From Olsenella sp. oral taxon 807 (lineage in GTDB: Bacteria > Actinomycetota > Coriobacteriia > Coriobacteriales > Atopobiaceae): a DNA stretch of 64,000 nt. Below the pieces are notes generated by a model. That model was not told the origin of the DNA and did no database searches. It saw nothing but the letters and a program-made list of their open reading frames with translations. The translations under genes and the position numbers were made by a program. Below, in pieces: positions 35,229-43,873 of the stretch. The stretch is from assembly GCF_001189515.2 (NCBI RefSeq), contig NZ_CP012069.2, positions 2,232,001-2,296,000 of the forward strand. The letters run 5' to 3'. The first letter of the stretch is position 1. Each line of letters begins with the position of its first letter.

Positions 35229-37529
35229 CTATTGCTCCTGCCCCACAAACAGCCCAAGAACGTCCTGCGAGGTCTTGTTCTCTCTTAGCTGTATCTTCTC
35301 TGAGTCATGGGTAAATGTCGCGTAGAGGTAATCTGGATAACCGGCAGAAAGCCCATAAACGATCTGTTTCACCGCATCAGAATCAAGGCCAAATAGCCTT
35401 GACGGGCATATTCCGTTTGAGACTATGCTCTCATCGAGCAGCCTGCTGAGCGTGAATTGGTAATATCCGTCACACGCCTCCGCAAACCGGTAAAGAGCGT
35501 AGAGGATAACCCTGTCATCTCTCAATGAGGCCTTGTACCTCGTCAAGCTTGTGATTTGGCGACCCTTCTTTTCGACAGCTCCAAAATTCAGGGCCGTGCC
35601 AAGAGGTAGGTCACAGAGCCTTCCAAATGCCTTGGTAATGGACTTGGCGTCTTTCTCACTCATTCCAGTCTCGCTGAGAAGATCCTCGAGGTACGTGCGC
35701 GGCATCCGTTCGTTAACGGGCATGTTGTCAATGTACCACCGAATCTGAGGGTTTTCGTAGACAAGTTGAATCAATATCAGTCCCCACGCACTATCGCTTT
35801 CCCATCCAATGCGCTTGGTGAGCAGCATAAACTCTGTGACCTTGTTCTTTTCTGCGAGCTGGGCGTCTGATAGGAACCTCTTGAACATGGAGATCTGCAT
35901 CGGCCCAAGTGAGTTGTTCTGAAAGAACTCATCACCCCTTTCGTAAAAGTCACGCACCCACTCATATTTGGGTGCATGATCGGCAAAGGTATTGAGACTC
36001 TTCATGACTCTTCCCCCGTTCTTGGGCAGCTGTAATGAGTGATATAAGAGGCATCCATCTTCGATCTGGCGGCATTTCCCGCACTTCACACAGCGGTCAT
36101 CTATATGTAGTCCACCCTCGAAGCTAATATAGCCATAGGGACAGTTTGCCTCGCACACGCGACAGGCACCACAGTAAGCCACCTTGTGGAAGATCTGCTT
36201 GACCTGCTTGGCGATAGAAGTCTTATTCAGCTCCGCCGATATCCGTGCGACGAGCCCCTCCTTCCGCTGCTCGACATACAGCGAGGTCGGAGGATCAGCC
36301 AAGGTCTTCATCCATTCGGTCCAGGAGGTCTTGGGCTTGGGGATGATCATGTAGAGGTACCCGTCCTTGACCTCCTCGATGTAGTTGGAGACGTTGCCCT
36401 TGATGTCACGTCCGTTCCTGCGGCTAATCCAGCCACCGTTTGTGACGTATGTGTCGATGGACTTGTCATCGATAAGCTCTCGAATCGTATCCGTGTATCG
36501 GTCGATCTCCTTACCGTACGCAGCGTGTCTGAAGTAGTCAGCCTTCCCGCCGCCCATAGGGCAGAGGAGGCATCCGGCGCGTGAGTTGCCCTTTTTATAC
36601 GCGTCGTTAATCGGAAGTGCATTTGCAAAAATGTAGAGCCATATCTCAGCAGAGGACCATTCAAGAAGGGGGTTGAGCGAATACTGTCCACGTTGCTTCT
36701 TGCCATAGTTCTCATATTCGTAATCGGCACGCCTGACGCTCTCCTGCGCCCGAACGCCGACGAAATCAGCACCTACGTAGTCGCCCTTTGCCAACACTTC
36801 GCGAATTTTCAGCGTTTGGGGAGCAGACTTGTGCACGGAGCAGCACCACCGCAGTACGTTTGATGGAGGCCCGAACAACCTCCATGAATCCATCGGGTCG
36901 AAGTGGCTACGAGCCCTATGGAATTCGATTCCGTCTTTCCTGCAAATTGCCTCCTCTTGGTCAATGATCCGATATGTATCGGAAAACTCCATTCCGGTAT
37001 CACCGAAGACAACCATAAAGCTGCTGCGCGGAAGAGCTCGCTTCACCAGTTCAAGTAGGACAACGCTATCCTTGCCACCCGAGAACGCAACGTGAAAGCA
37101 GTCCAATTTATCCTTATAACGCTTGTAGTAGTCATAGATCTTCTTGACCGTGATCTGCTCCACGATGGAGAGTGCATCCTTGTTGCGCTCGACCATTGCA
37201 GGAATATCAACTGCGAGAAGCGTTGTGCCCTGCGGCAACGCGAGGGTTGCGTCCCCATCATCAGCCTTAGTGTGTACAAGCTCGAGAACTGGTGCCTGGC
37301 AAAGTGCCCCACCCTTGATCTTTGCCACCTTGGTTCCCCGGTAGATGTAGTTGCACGCTTCCGACCACATGTACGGAGTCTCGTTTTGCTGGTCAAATCG
37401 CCAGTATTTGTCCATGCCCAAAAGGTTGAGTTCAGCAGCATAGACTGGCCTCGGTTCATTGGACAACTGTGAGATTCGCTCACCCAGAAGGAGCCCGCCG
37501 GTCTCTATGTCATAGGTATAGTCGTACAC
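35229..37529 (-). CDS. brxP: BrxP-like PAPS-reductase/PP-loop protein with Fe-S motifs
   Basis: The 766-residue product starts at GTG 37529. The PP-loop FHVAFSGGKDSVVLLEL lies at residues 150-155, followed by FGDTGMEFSDTYR, LRWCCSVHKSAP and AGCLLCPMGG, the pattern of PAPS reductases and DndC. Further on come two clusters, CGACRVCEANCPYGY (C453, C456, C459, C463) and CVKCGKC plus C493, typical of [4Fe-4S] ferredoxin domains. Such proteins adenylate a substrate and insert sulphur. In type 4 BREX this gene replaces the methyltransferase, so it is the best candidate for a DNA-modifying enzyme. The target atom is unknown. Confidence 0.8.
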   Translation of the reverse strand: MYDYTYDIETGGLLLGERISQLSNEPRPVYAAELNLLGMDKYWRFDQQNETPYMWSEACNYIYRGTKVAKIKGGALCQAPVLELVHTKADDGDATLALPQGTTLLAVDIPAMVERNKDALSIVEQITVKKIYDYYKRYKDKLDCFHVAFSGGKDSVVLLELVKRALPRSSFMVVFGDTGMEFSDTYRIIDQEEAICRKDGIEFHRARSHFDPMDSWRLFGPPSNVLRWCCSVHKSAPQTLKIREVLAKGDYVGADFVGVRAQESVRRADYEYENYGKKQRGQYSLNPLLEWSSAEIWLYIFANALPINDAYKKGNSRAGCLLCPMGGGKADYFRHAAYGKEIDRYTDTIRELIDDKSIDTYVTNGGWISRRNGRDIKGNVSNYIEEVKDGYLYMIIPKPKTSWTEWMKTLADPPTSLYVEQRKEGLVARISAELNKTSIAKQVKQIFHKVAYCGACRVCEANCPYGYISFEGGLHIDDRCVKCGKCRQIEDGCLLYHSLQLPKNGGRVMKSLNTFADHAPKYEWVRDFYERGDEFFQNNSLGPMQISMFKRFLSDAQLAEKNKVTEFMLLTKRIGWESDSAWGLILIQLVYENPQIRWYIDNMPVNERMPRTYLEDLLSETGMSEKDAKSITKAFGRLCDLPLGTALNFGAVEKKGRQITSLTRYKASLRDDRVILYALYRFAEACDGYYQFTLSRLLDESIVSNGICPSRLFGLDSDAVKQIVYGLSAGYPDYLYATFTHDSEKIQLRENKTSQDVLGLFVGQEQ

Positions 37530-37534
37530 CTTGC

Positions 37535-39682
37535 TTATCCTGCGGCATCGCGAAGCACTCGAGCCTGCTCCGTCACTTTCTTGACAAATATCGTCTTCTT
37601 GACCACGAAACCGAGTCTCACAAGATAATCGCCAACTGCGTGTTCTTCCAACTTCAAGGAGCTGTTTGCGAGTACCTGAGCAACTACGTCATTGTAGTCT
37701 CTGTCATCATTTGCGAGACAGATGACTCCCACGTTTGCCGTTCGAGCAGGCGACCCCCCTTTGATGCAGTAGCGCCTACTGAATCGTTTCACATAGCTCT
37801 CGAGGAGGTAGAGATTCCACGGCCGCCCAACGTAAGGAAACGAAGTGAAGCTCGTTATCACCTTTATGGGGGCGACGCCCCCACTGACGAAAAGTGCCAG
37901 GGCATCGTCGATAGCCTCCACATCGAAGTCAATGGTACTATCCTTCACGAACGTATCCCTGTCAACCCGAACCATCGTCTCGAAAGCTACGGGCAGCATT
38001 GCATTGCGTGCTTTCCCAAGCAGCTCTGCCTCAAACTCGTCCATCTCGTCGACGGTCATCGCATCGAGAGTCAGGCAGCGTGCCCGCATCACTTCATTTC
38101 TCGAGAGATTCCCGCCCTTGGGCAAGATGATCTGGCCTTTTCTGTCAAAGGTCCTTGCGAGCACTTGTTGATACAAGGCGTTACGTATCGCCATTTCGGA
38201 GAGCTGGGGGTTTCCACCAAGCGACCGAGTGATGTCGATGGTACCGAGAGAGGCGAAACCCTGCGAGGTGATTTCGCCCGCCACGAAGTTTGGCGCCTCC
38301 TTCAGCTCCAAAGGATCCAAGTTGATGCGACTTACCATCGCATACTCGTTACGCTTGATCAGGACGAACAGCTTGCTCGCTGAGAGGGTAGACTTTATCT
38401 TCTTGTACGGCAAATACGGCAGCCTACCCTTGAGCTCATCAGCGCTAAGCTGCTCATCGTCTGCAAAAGCACGCAGGATCTCATCCTCTATGCTCACGCC
38501 CCCTGTCGTGACGCAGTAATGCTCGTTGTAAAGCAATTTGATTCCCGTAGACCTGATGATCTTCTCTAGAATCTCTGCAGAGTTGACCTTCATATCTGAG
38601 TAATAATCCGGGTTGGCCTCATAGAGCTCCTGATAGTAAAAGATCCTCTGACCAGCCTTGATTGAGTCCTCAAGCAACTGCCGGACCGCTTGTTTAGGCT
38701 CCTCTGCAATGAGATACGTCTTACCACTCCACTCAATCCCGCCGTTTTTTAAGATCACATCAGAGATCGCCTTTTTGCTTGGCGCTTCCTCATCAAAGTT
38801 CTCATGGTACATGTGAGCAAATCTCTTTATATCAATGGTCGAGTCAAGACGTATCCCATTCGGATAGCCCTTTGACAGCGTATCGAGTATTCTTCGTTCA
38901 AGACCCGGGTCGATCGTTCGAGTGGCTTGCCTGGCGCGATCATGACCGTATCCGCCAAGGCGCGACGGGTTGCCCATAGCCTCTATGAACAATATGAAGC
39001 GCTCAAGAGCACCGCTTAGTCGGCTGTATCGCTCATTACTATATGTAGAATTAGTGTCTTTTAGTAGCATTTGAGCGTTCGTTTTGATCTCATGAATATT
39101 CGCGTTGCCGTAGAATATACGCCCCTGATAGCCGTGCGACCTGGCAAACCTCTCAACGGCATCGATTGCAGATGAGTTGCTCACTGCCGCATGCTCCGTG
39201 AGGCCCTTCGACATCATCCACCGCTTGAAGCCATTTGCATCTATTGAATAGACTCGATTTTCAGCTGAGTCAACCTCATTGGAACGAGTGGGGAAGACCT
39301 CATGCTTGGCATCAGTCACAGGTGACACTGTCGGCCTGCGAGTACTGCTACGCCCGCGCAGAGCCGCAGCAATGGCAGAGCAGAATCTTGCAGGGTCACT
39401 TCGGTACAGCCTGACAACCTTTTGAAATAGTATCGGGGGATGTGGTATGCCACTCTCGCCATCAGTCATGACATACTCCATGACGCTGTACTGGTAGCTG
39501 ATGCCAGTGGTGTTGCGAAACGAGTTATCAGTTTGGATCCCATGCAGCTCAGCACGCCGACGAAGAGCTTTCGAGACGTACTCAACAGCTTGGGATCGTG
39601 TCAACCTCCCGTTTTCGACTTGAAGGTAGGCATAAAGCAGTAAGGCTGCCTCCTGTTTGTCAAAGCGCGTTCTAACAGCCAT
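37535..39682 (-). CDS. Large unrecognised first protein of the BREX-like operon
   Basis: The 715-residue product starts at ATG 39682 (MAVRTRFDKQEAALLLYAYL) after GGAAG; a longer frame from 39715 is possible. The N-terminal 90 residues (RLTRSQAVEYVSKALRRRAE, GISYQYSVMEYVMTDG) resemble a helical module I associate with several defence proteins. The middle and C-terminal parts include repeated winged-helix-like stretches (SADELKGRLPYLPYKKIKST). No nuclease, methylase or helicase motif is visible. It heads the operon, 5 bp before brxP, so it probably recognises or licenses the substrate. Function unknown. Confidence 0.7.
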   Translation of the reverse strand: MAVRTRFDKQEAALLLYAYLQVENGRLTRSQAVEYVSKALRRRAELHGIQTDNSFRNTTGISYQYSVMEYVMTDGESGIPHPPILFQKVVRLYRSDPARFCSAIAAALRGRSSTRRPTVSPVTDAKHEVFPTRSNEVDSAENRVYSIDANGFKRWMMSKGLTEHAAVSNSSAIDAVERFARSHGYQGRIFYGNANIHEIKTNAQMLLKDTNSTYSNERYSRLSGALERFILFIEAMGNPSRLGGYGHDRARQATRTIDPGLERRILDTLSKGYPNGIRLDSTIDIKRFAHMYHENFDEEAPSKKAISDVILKNGGIEWSGKTYLIAEEPKQAVRQLLEDSIKAGQRIFYYQELYEANPDYYSDMKVNSAEILEKIIRSTGIKLLYNEHYCVTTGGVSIEDEILRAFADDEQLSADELKGRLPYLPYKKIKSTLSASKLFVLIKRNEYAMVSRINLDPLELKEAPNFVAGEITSQGFASLGTIDITRSLGGNPQLSEMAIRNALYQQVLARTFDRKGQIILPKGGNLSRNEVMRARCLTLDAMTVDEMDEFEAELLGKARNAMLPVAFETMVRVDRDTFVKDSTIDFDVEAIDDALALFVSGGVAPIKVITSFTSFPYVGRPWNLYLLESYVKRFSRRYCIKGGSPARTANVGVICLANDDRDYNDVVAQVLANSSLKLEEHAVGDYLVRLGFVVKKTIFVKKVTEQARVLRDAAG

Positions 39683-39730
39683 TCCCCACTTCCAATTTAA
39701 GAACAGGCCCCACAAGGAAACGAGCTTGAT

Positions 39731-39748
39731 GAATATCGATTGATATTC
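39731..39748 (-). promoter_or_regulatory. Palindrome upstream of the BREX-like operon
   Basis: GAATATC-GATT-GATATTC, 7-bp perfect arms, lies 49 bp before the first start codon of the operon, a typical operator position. The cognate regulator is not evident; hipB lies about 550 bp away on the other strand. Confidence 0.45.
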
Positions 39749-39749
39749 A

Positions 39750-39950
39750 ATTCACTACTGACAGATTCCACGGCATAGCCCGTGTCGCACGTAGGATCCG
39801 TTCGAATACTGACGCCCCTCGCCTCGATGGCCTCTCCCTCCTCGACGCCCAGCTTACCGACTACTTGCCGCATCATGCCATGCGCCTCGTGCTTCCCTCC
39901 GATGTCATCTCTACCTACCAATCACATCATAGCAGGTACACAAAACTCTA
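39750..39950 (-). pseudogene. IS1595-type relic (transposase N-terminus)
   Basis: The minus strand reads KHEAHGMMRQVVGKLGVEEG then EAIEARG, which resembles the N-terminus of the IS1595 copy-1 transposase (a GM[IM]-x(2)-[VA] helix followed by a LGVEE/LGVDE turn). The plus-strand flank AACTCTAACGTCTAATCC resembles a decayed IS1595 end. Only some 200 bp remain, so it is a scar between the BREX-like operon and hipBA. Confidence 0.35.
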
Positions 39951-40196
39951 ACGTCTAATCCTTAAGCTCTCACATAACTTTTGATATGGGAGCTTGAATG
40001 AGTGAACCGCAGCGTACATCCGAAACTTGGACTCAGCAAGCGGGCTGTACCCCCAAGATCGAGGCAAACAAGCATAGGTGCTATCCTGGAGCGCTGTGCC
40101 TCAACCCCACCTGTCACCTCCCGTCTTACGACAAGAGAAACACCGCTCGCGAGGAGCTGGCACATCTCGACAAGGGTGCGCATGGCCAACGCCAAG

Positions 40197-40266
40197 TGCA
40201 GCACACTGCAAAATCCATACCCATTGCAACACACTGCACTATCTGCGATACTTGCAGCACATTGCA
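40197..40266 (+). promoter_or_regulatory. Three-copy operator array upstream of hipBA
   Basis: TGCAGCACACTGCA (40197), TGCAACACACTGCA (40225) and TGCAGCACATTGCA (40253) are near-palindromes spaced exactly 28 bp apart. The last ends 23 bp before the hipB start. HipB-type antitoxins bind several palindromic operators in their own promoter. Confidence 0.75.
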
Positions 40267-40289
40267 CAAGCCTAGGCACAGGACGAACC

Positions 40290-40604
40290 ATGATCATATC
40301 CTCAAGCGTCGAGGCGGGCGCGCTCATAGGCTCGCTGCGCGAAATGCGGAGCCTGAGCCGCAGGGAGCTCTCTGCGGCATCGGGCGTCCCCTTGCGAACC
40401 GTGTACGCGGCCGAAAACGGTGAGCTGCGCAACATGAGCATCGACAGGGTCATCTCGCTCCTGAGCGCCCTTGGGGCAAGCCTTAACGTCGAGGTCGAGG
40501 CGACGAACGCCGACGAGACGCGCGACGACGAAACCAACATCCTGGTGAATAAGGCGGCACGCGGGGCATACGACCTGGCAGACAGCTGGGGGATCGGACT
40601 GTGA
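40290..40604 (+). CDS. hipB: HipB-type antitoxin (XRE HTH)
   Basis: The 104-residue product starts at ATG 40290. Residues 10-65 form an XRE helix-turn-helix (GALIGSLREMRSLSRRELSA, then PLRTVYAAENGELRNMSIDR). The C-terminal tail is acidic and probably contacts the toxin. The stop overlaps the hipA GTG. It would repress through the three upstream palindromes and neutralise HipA. Confidence 0.8.
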   Translation: MIISSSVEAGALIGSLREMRSLSRRELSAASGVPLRTVYAAENGELRNMSIDRVISLLSALGASLNVEVEATNADETRDDETNILVNKAARGAYDLADSWGIGL

Positions 40605-41908
40605 GTAGCGGCATCCGCAAGATGGCGCTCTACATTGCGGGTCGTCTCGCCGGGCACGTTCGGCAGGACGAGAACGGCGCCCTCAGCTTCTCCTATGCCC
40701 CAGACTATCTTGGCGCTCCGGTCTCGCTCTTTATGCCACTCTCGCCCATGACGTACCGCCAGCACGTGGTACGCCCCTACCTCATGGGCCTCCTCCCGGA
40801 CGATCCGACCGTTCGCGCCGATATCGCGGACAGGTATGGCTGCTCGGGCGAGAACCCCTTTGCCCTGCTTTCGCACATCGGCCTCGACTGTCCCGGAGCC
40901 GTACAGATCGTCCCAGAATCGGAAAGGGCACTCATTGACAACCGGGTGGGACACCTCATTGAGCTGTCCGCCAAAGAAATGGAGGACACGATCCGCGTCA
41001 TGCGTCTGAGATCGTCCAGCCCCTGGCAAACCTCTAACGGGCAATCCGAGAGATGGTCCCTGGGTGGAGCGCAGTCCAAGATCGCGTTGCGGCTGACGCG
41101 AGGCACATGGTACCGCTGCGAAGGGGACGCGGCGACCACGCACATACTCAAGCCAGGTGTGTCCGGCTACAAGAACCAGGCGCTCGACGAGCACCTATGC
41201 CTACGGCTCGCCGCCTCGATCGGCCTCCCGGCAGCTCACACGTCCTTTGTGTCCTTTGGCGCCGAGAGCGCCGTCGTGATAGAGAGGTACGACCGCGTGA
41301 CGGGCGATGACGGTTCCGTCACGAGAATTCACCAAGAGGACCTCTGCCAGGCCCTCTGCGTGGACCCAAGCCGCAAGTACGCCGAGCAGGGAGGCCCCTC
41401 TACGCCGGATGTGCTGGCCCTGCTGGCAAAAACGGGCAGACACGCACCGGCCAACCTGAGGACGTTTACGCTCTTCCTGATCTTTAACTACCTCGTAGGC
41501 GCAACCAATGCGCACGCGAAGAACTACTCCCTGCTGTTGGGCACGCGCGGGCTCGCAAGACTCGCGCCGCTCTACGACGTGGCGTCCATTGCGCCCTACC
41601 AGACGCCTGCGCCCAGGCGCCGAAAGCCCCTGCGAGCCGCCATGTCCATAGGAGGCGAGAACCGCTTTGGCAGGCTCGGGCAAGGGCATCTCCGCAAGCT
41701 TGCCGCTGACCCCGCCCTTGCAAACAGCGGCGTAGGATACGATTGGCTCATGGCGTCCGCAAAGCGAATGGCAGAGATGGTACCGGGCGCACTGCGCGAA
41801 GTCGTGCACGAGTCCGCCAAGGATGGACTTGCCGGAATCGAGGTCGTGGGCCCGCTTCTTGAGCGGGAAGTATCCGCAAACTGCAGGCGGCTTCTCGAGA
41901 GGCTATAG
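40601..41908 (+). CDS. hipA: HipA-type toxin with altered catalytic site
   Basis: The 435-residue product starts at GTG 40601. HipA landmarks: WSLGGAQSKIAL (153-162, glycine-rich loop), HILKP (Lys184), VVIERYDR, IHQEDLCQA and LAPLYDVASI (metal-binding Asp). HipA phosphorylates glutamyl-tRNA synthetase to induce dormancy. The catalytic loop, usually D-x-H-x-KN, here reads ATNAHAKNYS with Asn303 in place of the catalytic Asp (codon AAT 41507-41509). The product may therefore lack kinase activity or be an evolved repressor partner. The frame is otherwise intact. Confidence 0.8.
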   Translation: MSSGIRKMALYIAGRLAGHVRQDENGALSFSYAPDYLGAPVSLFMPLSPMTYRQHVVRPYLMGLLPDDPTVRADIADRYGCSGENPFALLSHIGLDCPGAVQIVPESERALIDNRVGHLIELSAKEMEDTIRVMRLRSSSPWQTSNGQSERWSLGGAQSKIALRLTRGTWYRCEGDAATTHILKPGVSGYKNQALDEHLCLRLAASIGLPAAHTSFVSFGAESAVVIERYDRVTGDDGSVTRIHQEDLCQALCVDPSRKYAEQGGPSTPDVLALLAKTGRHAPANLRTFTLFLIFNYLVGATNAHAKNYSLLLGTRGLARLAPLYDVASIAPYQTPAPRRRKPLRAAMSIGGENRFGRLGQGHLRKLAADPALANSGVGYDWLMASAKRMAEMVPGALREVVHESAKDGLAGIEVVGPLLEREVSANCRRLLERL

Positions 41909-42070
41909 GCAGAGGCCGCACCGAGGGCCATCACAGCCATCTGTTGAAGGGCCTGTCGAGACCCACCCTCCCTGGCGAGTTCTCTTATCTCTGCGGGTCA
42001 AATACGTCGGCGGGGTGTCACCTGTCGTCTTGATTGTCAGATTTTTTCCTTGAGACAAGTCTACCGGACA

Positions 42071-42111
42071 GATGGTTAAATTTGGGAGTATCACTACCAA
42101 ATTTAACCATC
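42071..42111. repeat. 15-bp perfect inverted repeat
   Basis: GATGGTTAAATTTGG (42071-42085) and its exact complement (42097-42111) enclose 11 bp. It is AT-rich, unlike nearby GC-rich DNA, and lies about 80-120 bp upstream of the ATPase remnant. There is no U-run, so an operator or a replication/recombination site is more likely than a terminator. Confidence 0.75.
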
Positions 42112-42194
42112 TCATTGTTGCGTGACGCACTAACCTCCAAGGAAGGGGTCACCTCATATATATCCACCGCGAAATCGAAGGCACAGTCGATGCC

Positions 42195-42749
42195 ATGCTC
42201 AGCCAAGGCAAGATGGCGCTGGTCACCGATGAGCGCCAGGTTGGCAAGACGACACTCAAGGAGCACCTTGGCGATCGCTTTGGCTATGTCTCGATGGAGA
42301 CGCCTCGCGACTACGTCCTTGCCAAGCAGGATGCTACGCTCTTCTTCGAGTCGAAGAGCCTGCCCCTCATCATCGATGAGGTTCAGCGCGTTCCCGAGTT
42401 ATTCTCATCAATGAAGTGGATTGTCGACCAAAGCGAAGAGAAAGGTCGCATTGTCCTTACGGGATCTCAGGCATACCACCCCATGAGCGCGGGCGCGAAC
42501 CCTCTCAACGTGTGGTTTTACCACGATTCCAAGAAGCGCGAGATAGACCCGGTCATCCAGGAGGGACACGTCCTACACCCCGCAGAGATAAAGACCAACG
42601 TAACGGTCGGCACGGACGCCGTCAAGAACTTCAGCTGTCTTGAGGCCATAGAGGGCTATGGGGTCGGATTCGGACACGTCATCTGCCAGACGCAGGAACC
42701 GTATTACGTTACCAGGGGAGTGCAAGCCATACCCGTGTGGGCGATATAG
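42195..42749 (+). pseudogene. AAA/DUF4143 ATPase with internal deletion
   Basis: The N-terminal part has KMALVTDERQVGKTTLKEHL (Walker A, usually GPRQVGKT) and LPLIIDEVQRVPELFSSMKW (Walker B), then VLTGSQAYHPMS. It then jumps to WFYHDSKKREIDPVIQEGHV, the C-terminal PD-(D/E)xK-like part of DUF4143 proteins. About 150 residues of the middle, where the lid and HTH should be, are missing. Homology also extends upstream of ATG 42195 (IYIHREIEGTVDA) without a visible ATG. It is an in-frame deletion remnant, probably non-functional. Confidence 0.6.
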
Positions 42750-42818
42750 CTCATGGGGTACGTAGTTTCTCTCGCTTGGTGAGGGCGAAAGCAGCATTGG
42801 CAGTCGATAGCATATTGC

Positions 42819-42919
42819 CAAGGCATCGCAAAACGACGTTTTGGTATGCCGCAAAACGAAGAAAATAATTTCGCAATACGTCTTCTATACTGTTCGCAAA
42901 ACAGAGAGATACAAAATGC
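42819..42919 (+). promoter_or_regulatory. Orphan copy of the ATPase promoter cassette
   Basis: The 101 bp share 96 identities with 49061-49161, including TATACT and the first ATG, but no ATPase gene follows. Instead it is fused to the 3' end of a truncated regulator gene on the other strand. CAAAACG-A-CGTTTTG is a perfect 15-bp palindrome in this copy. Confidence 0.65.
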
Positions 42920-43227
42920 TTCGGATCAAGATACGTATCTCGCCAGTAATCGCAGACACCTTCCTCGTCCATGATGCTCAACTTGAGTGTCCATGCATAA
43001 CGGCCTGCAAGGTATGGCGGATAAACGTCCAGTTTCTTTGCAATCCTGTCTAACAGTTCAGGGCGTATCCCTTCGGCCTTGATGGCCCGACGGATCGTCT
43101 TGTCGGTCTTGCCAATATCCCTGTCTGCGCCAAGCCTGCGGATGCTCCAGCCCTGTTTGTGTATTACCCATTTGAACCATTCAGGGTCAAGTTTCTCGCC
43201 GGAAACATCGCTGTACTCATTGTCCAT
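42917..43227 (-). pseudogene. Truncated HTH regulator
   Basis: ATG 43227 follows GGAAGAGG. The frame gives MDNEYSDVSGEKLDPEWFKW, then HKQGWSIRRLGADRDIGKTD and KTIRRAIKAEGIRP (an XRE-like HTH), ending ...TYLDPKHF at the promoter cassette. The following residues to 42751 are merely translation of that repeat in reverse. It is therefore a regulator that lost its C-terminal half when the cassette was fused in. Confidence 0.6.
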
Positions 43228-43228
43228 G

Positions 43229-43861
43229 ACCTCTTCCTGTCTGTCGCGAAGGTCGCGCTCGTGAGGTGCTGGCGGCGCGTCAGCCCGGTGACGCCGTCCC
43301 AGGGCGTGAAGCCCAGGCCCACGTACTTGCCGATGGCAACAGATCCGCCCGGACGCCACGAGCTCGCGCGTAGGGTCTGGCGCAGAACTCGCGGTGAGTA
43401 CGCCCTCGCCGTTCGCGTAGTAGTGCGCCCAGAGCCATGTGCGGTTGTCATTGTTAGGGTCGGTTAGAACTCCGCCGGCGCCCAGCTTGCAGACGCTTGC
43501 ACTGCTGGTCGTAGAGGGTACGAAGCCGTCCGTTCCGCCGACGAGACGGTTGCAGCTGTTGAACATGAGGCTGCCCGAGAGCCCCGTGTTGCTGAAGCTC
43601 GTAGCGTAGATCGTCTCCAGGCTACCGCAGCTCGTGAACATCTGATTGGCGCTTGTCACGCCGGAGAGGTTCTCGGTCTCCACGGTCACGCCGGTGTGGC
43701 CCGCGATCTGCGCGAAGGTGAAGGCATCGGCCTCGGGCGCCACCTGCATGCGTATGAGCTCGGCTCCCGCTTCGATTGAGCACGCCGGAGACGCCCGCGC
43801 ACTGGTATACCTCGTCGATGATGGAAACGTAGTTCTTTGCGAATGCGATGCTGTTGGACAT
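43229..43861 (-). pseudogene. Phage capsid / BspA-like fusion remnant
   Basis: From ATG 43861 the frame reads MSNSIAFAKNYVSIIDEVYQ, as at the start of phage major capsid proteins. A frame slip leads to ELIRMQVAPEADAFTFAQIA (capsid interior), and then to MFTSCGSLETIYATSF and MFNSCNRLVGGTDGF (BspA/DUF285-type repeats). Near 43390 another slip leads to KYVGLGFTPWDGVTGL. It is a shortened, frame-damaged prophage structural gene. Confidence 0.5.
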
Positions 43862-43873
43862 GGGCCGGCCCCC

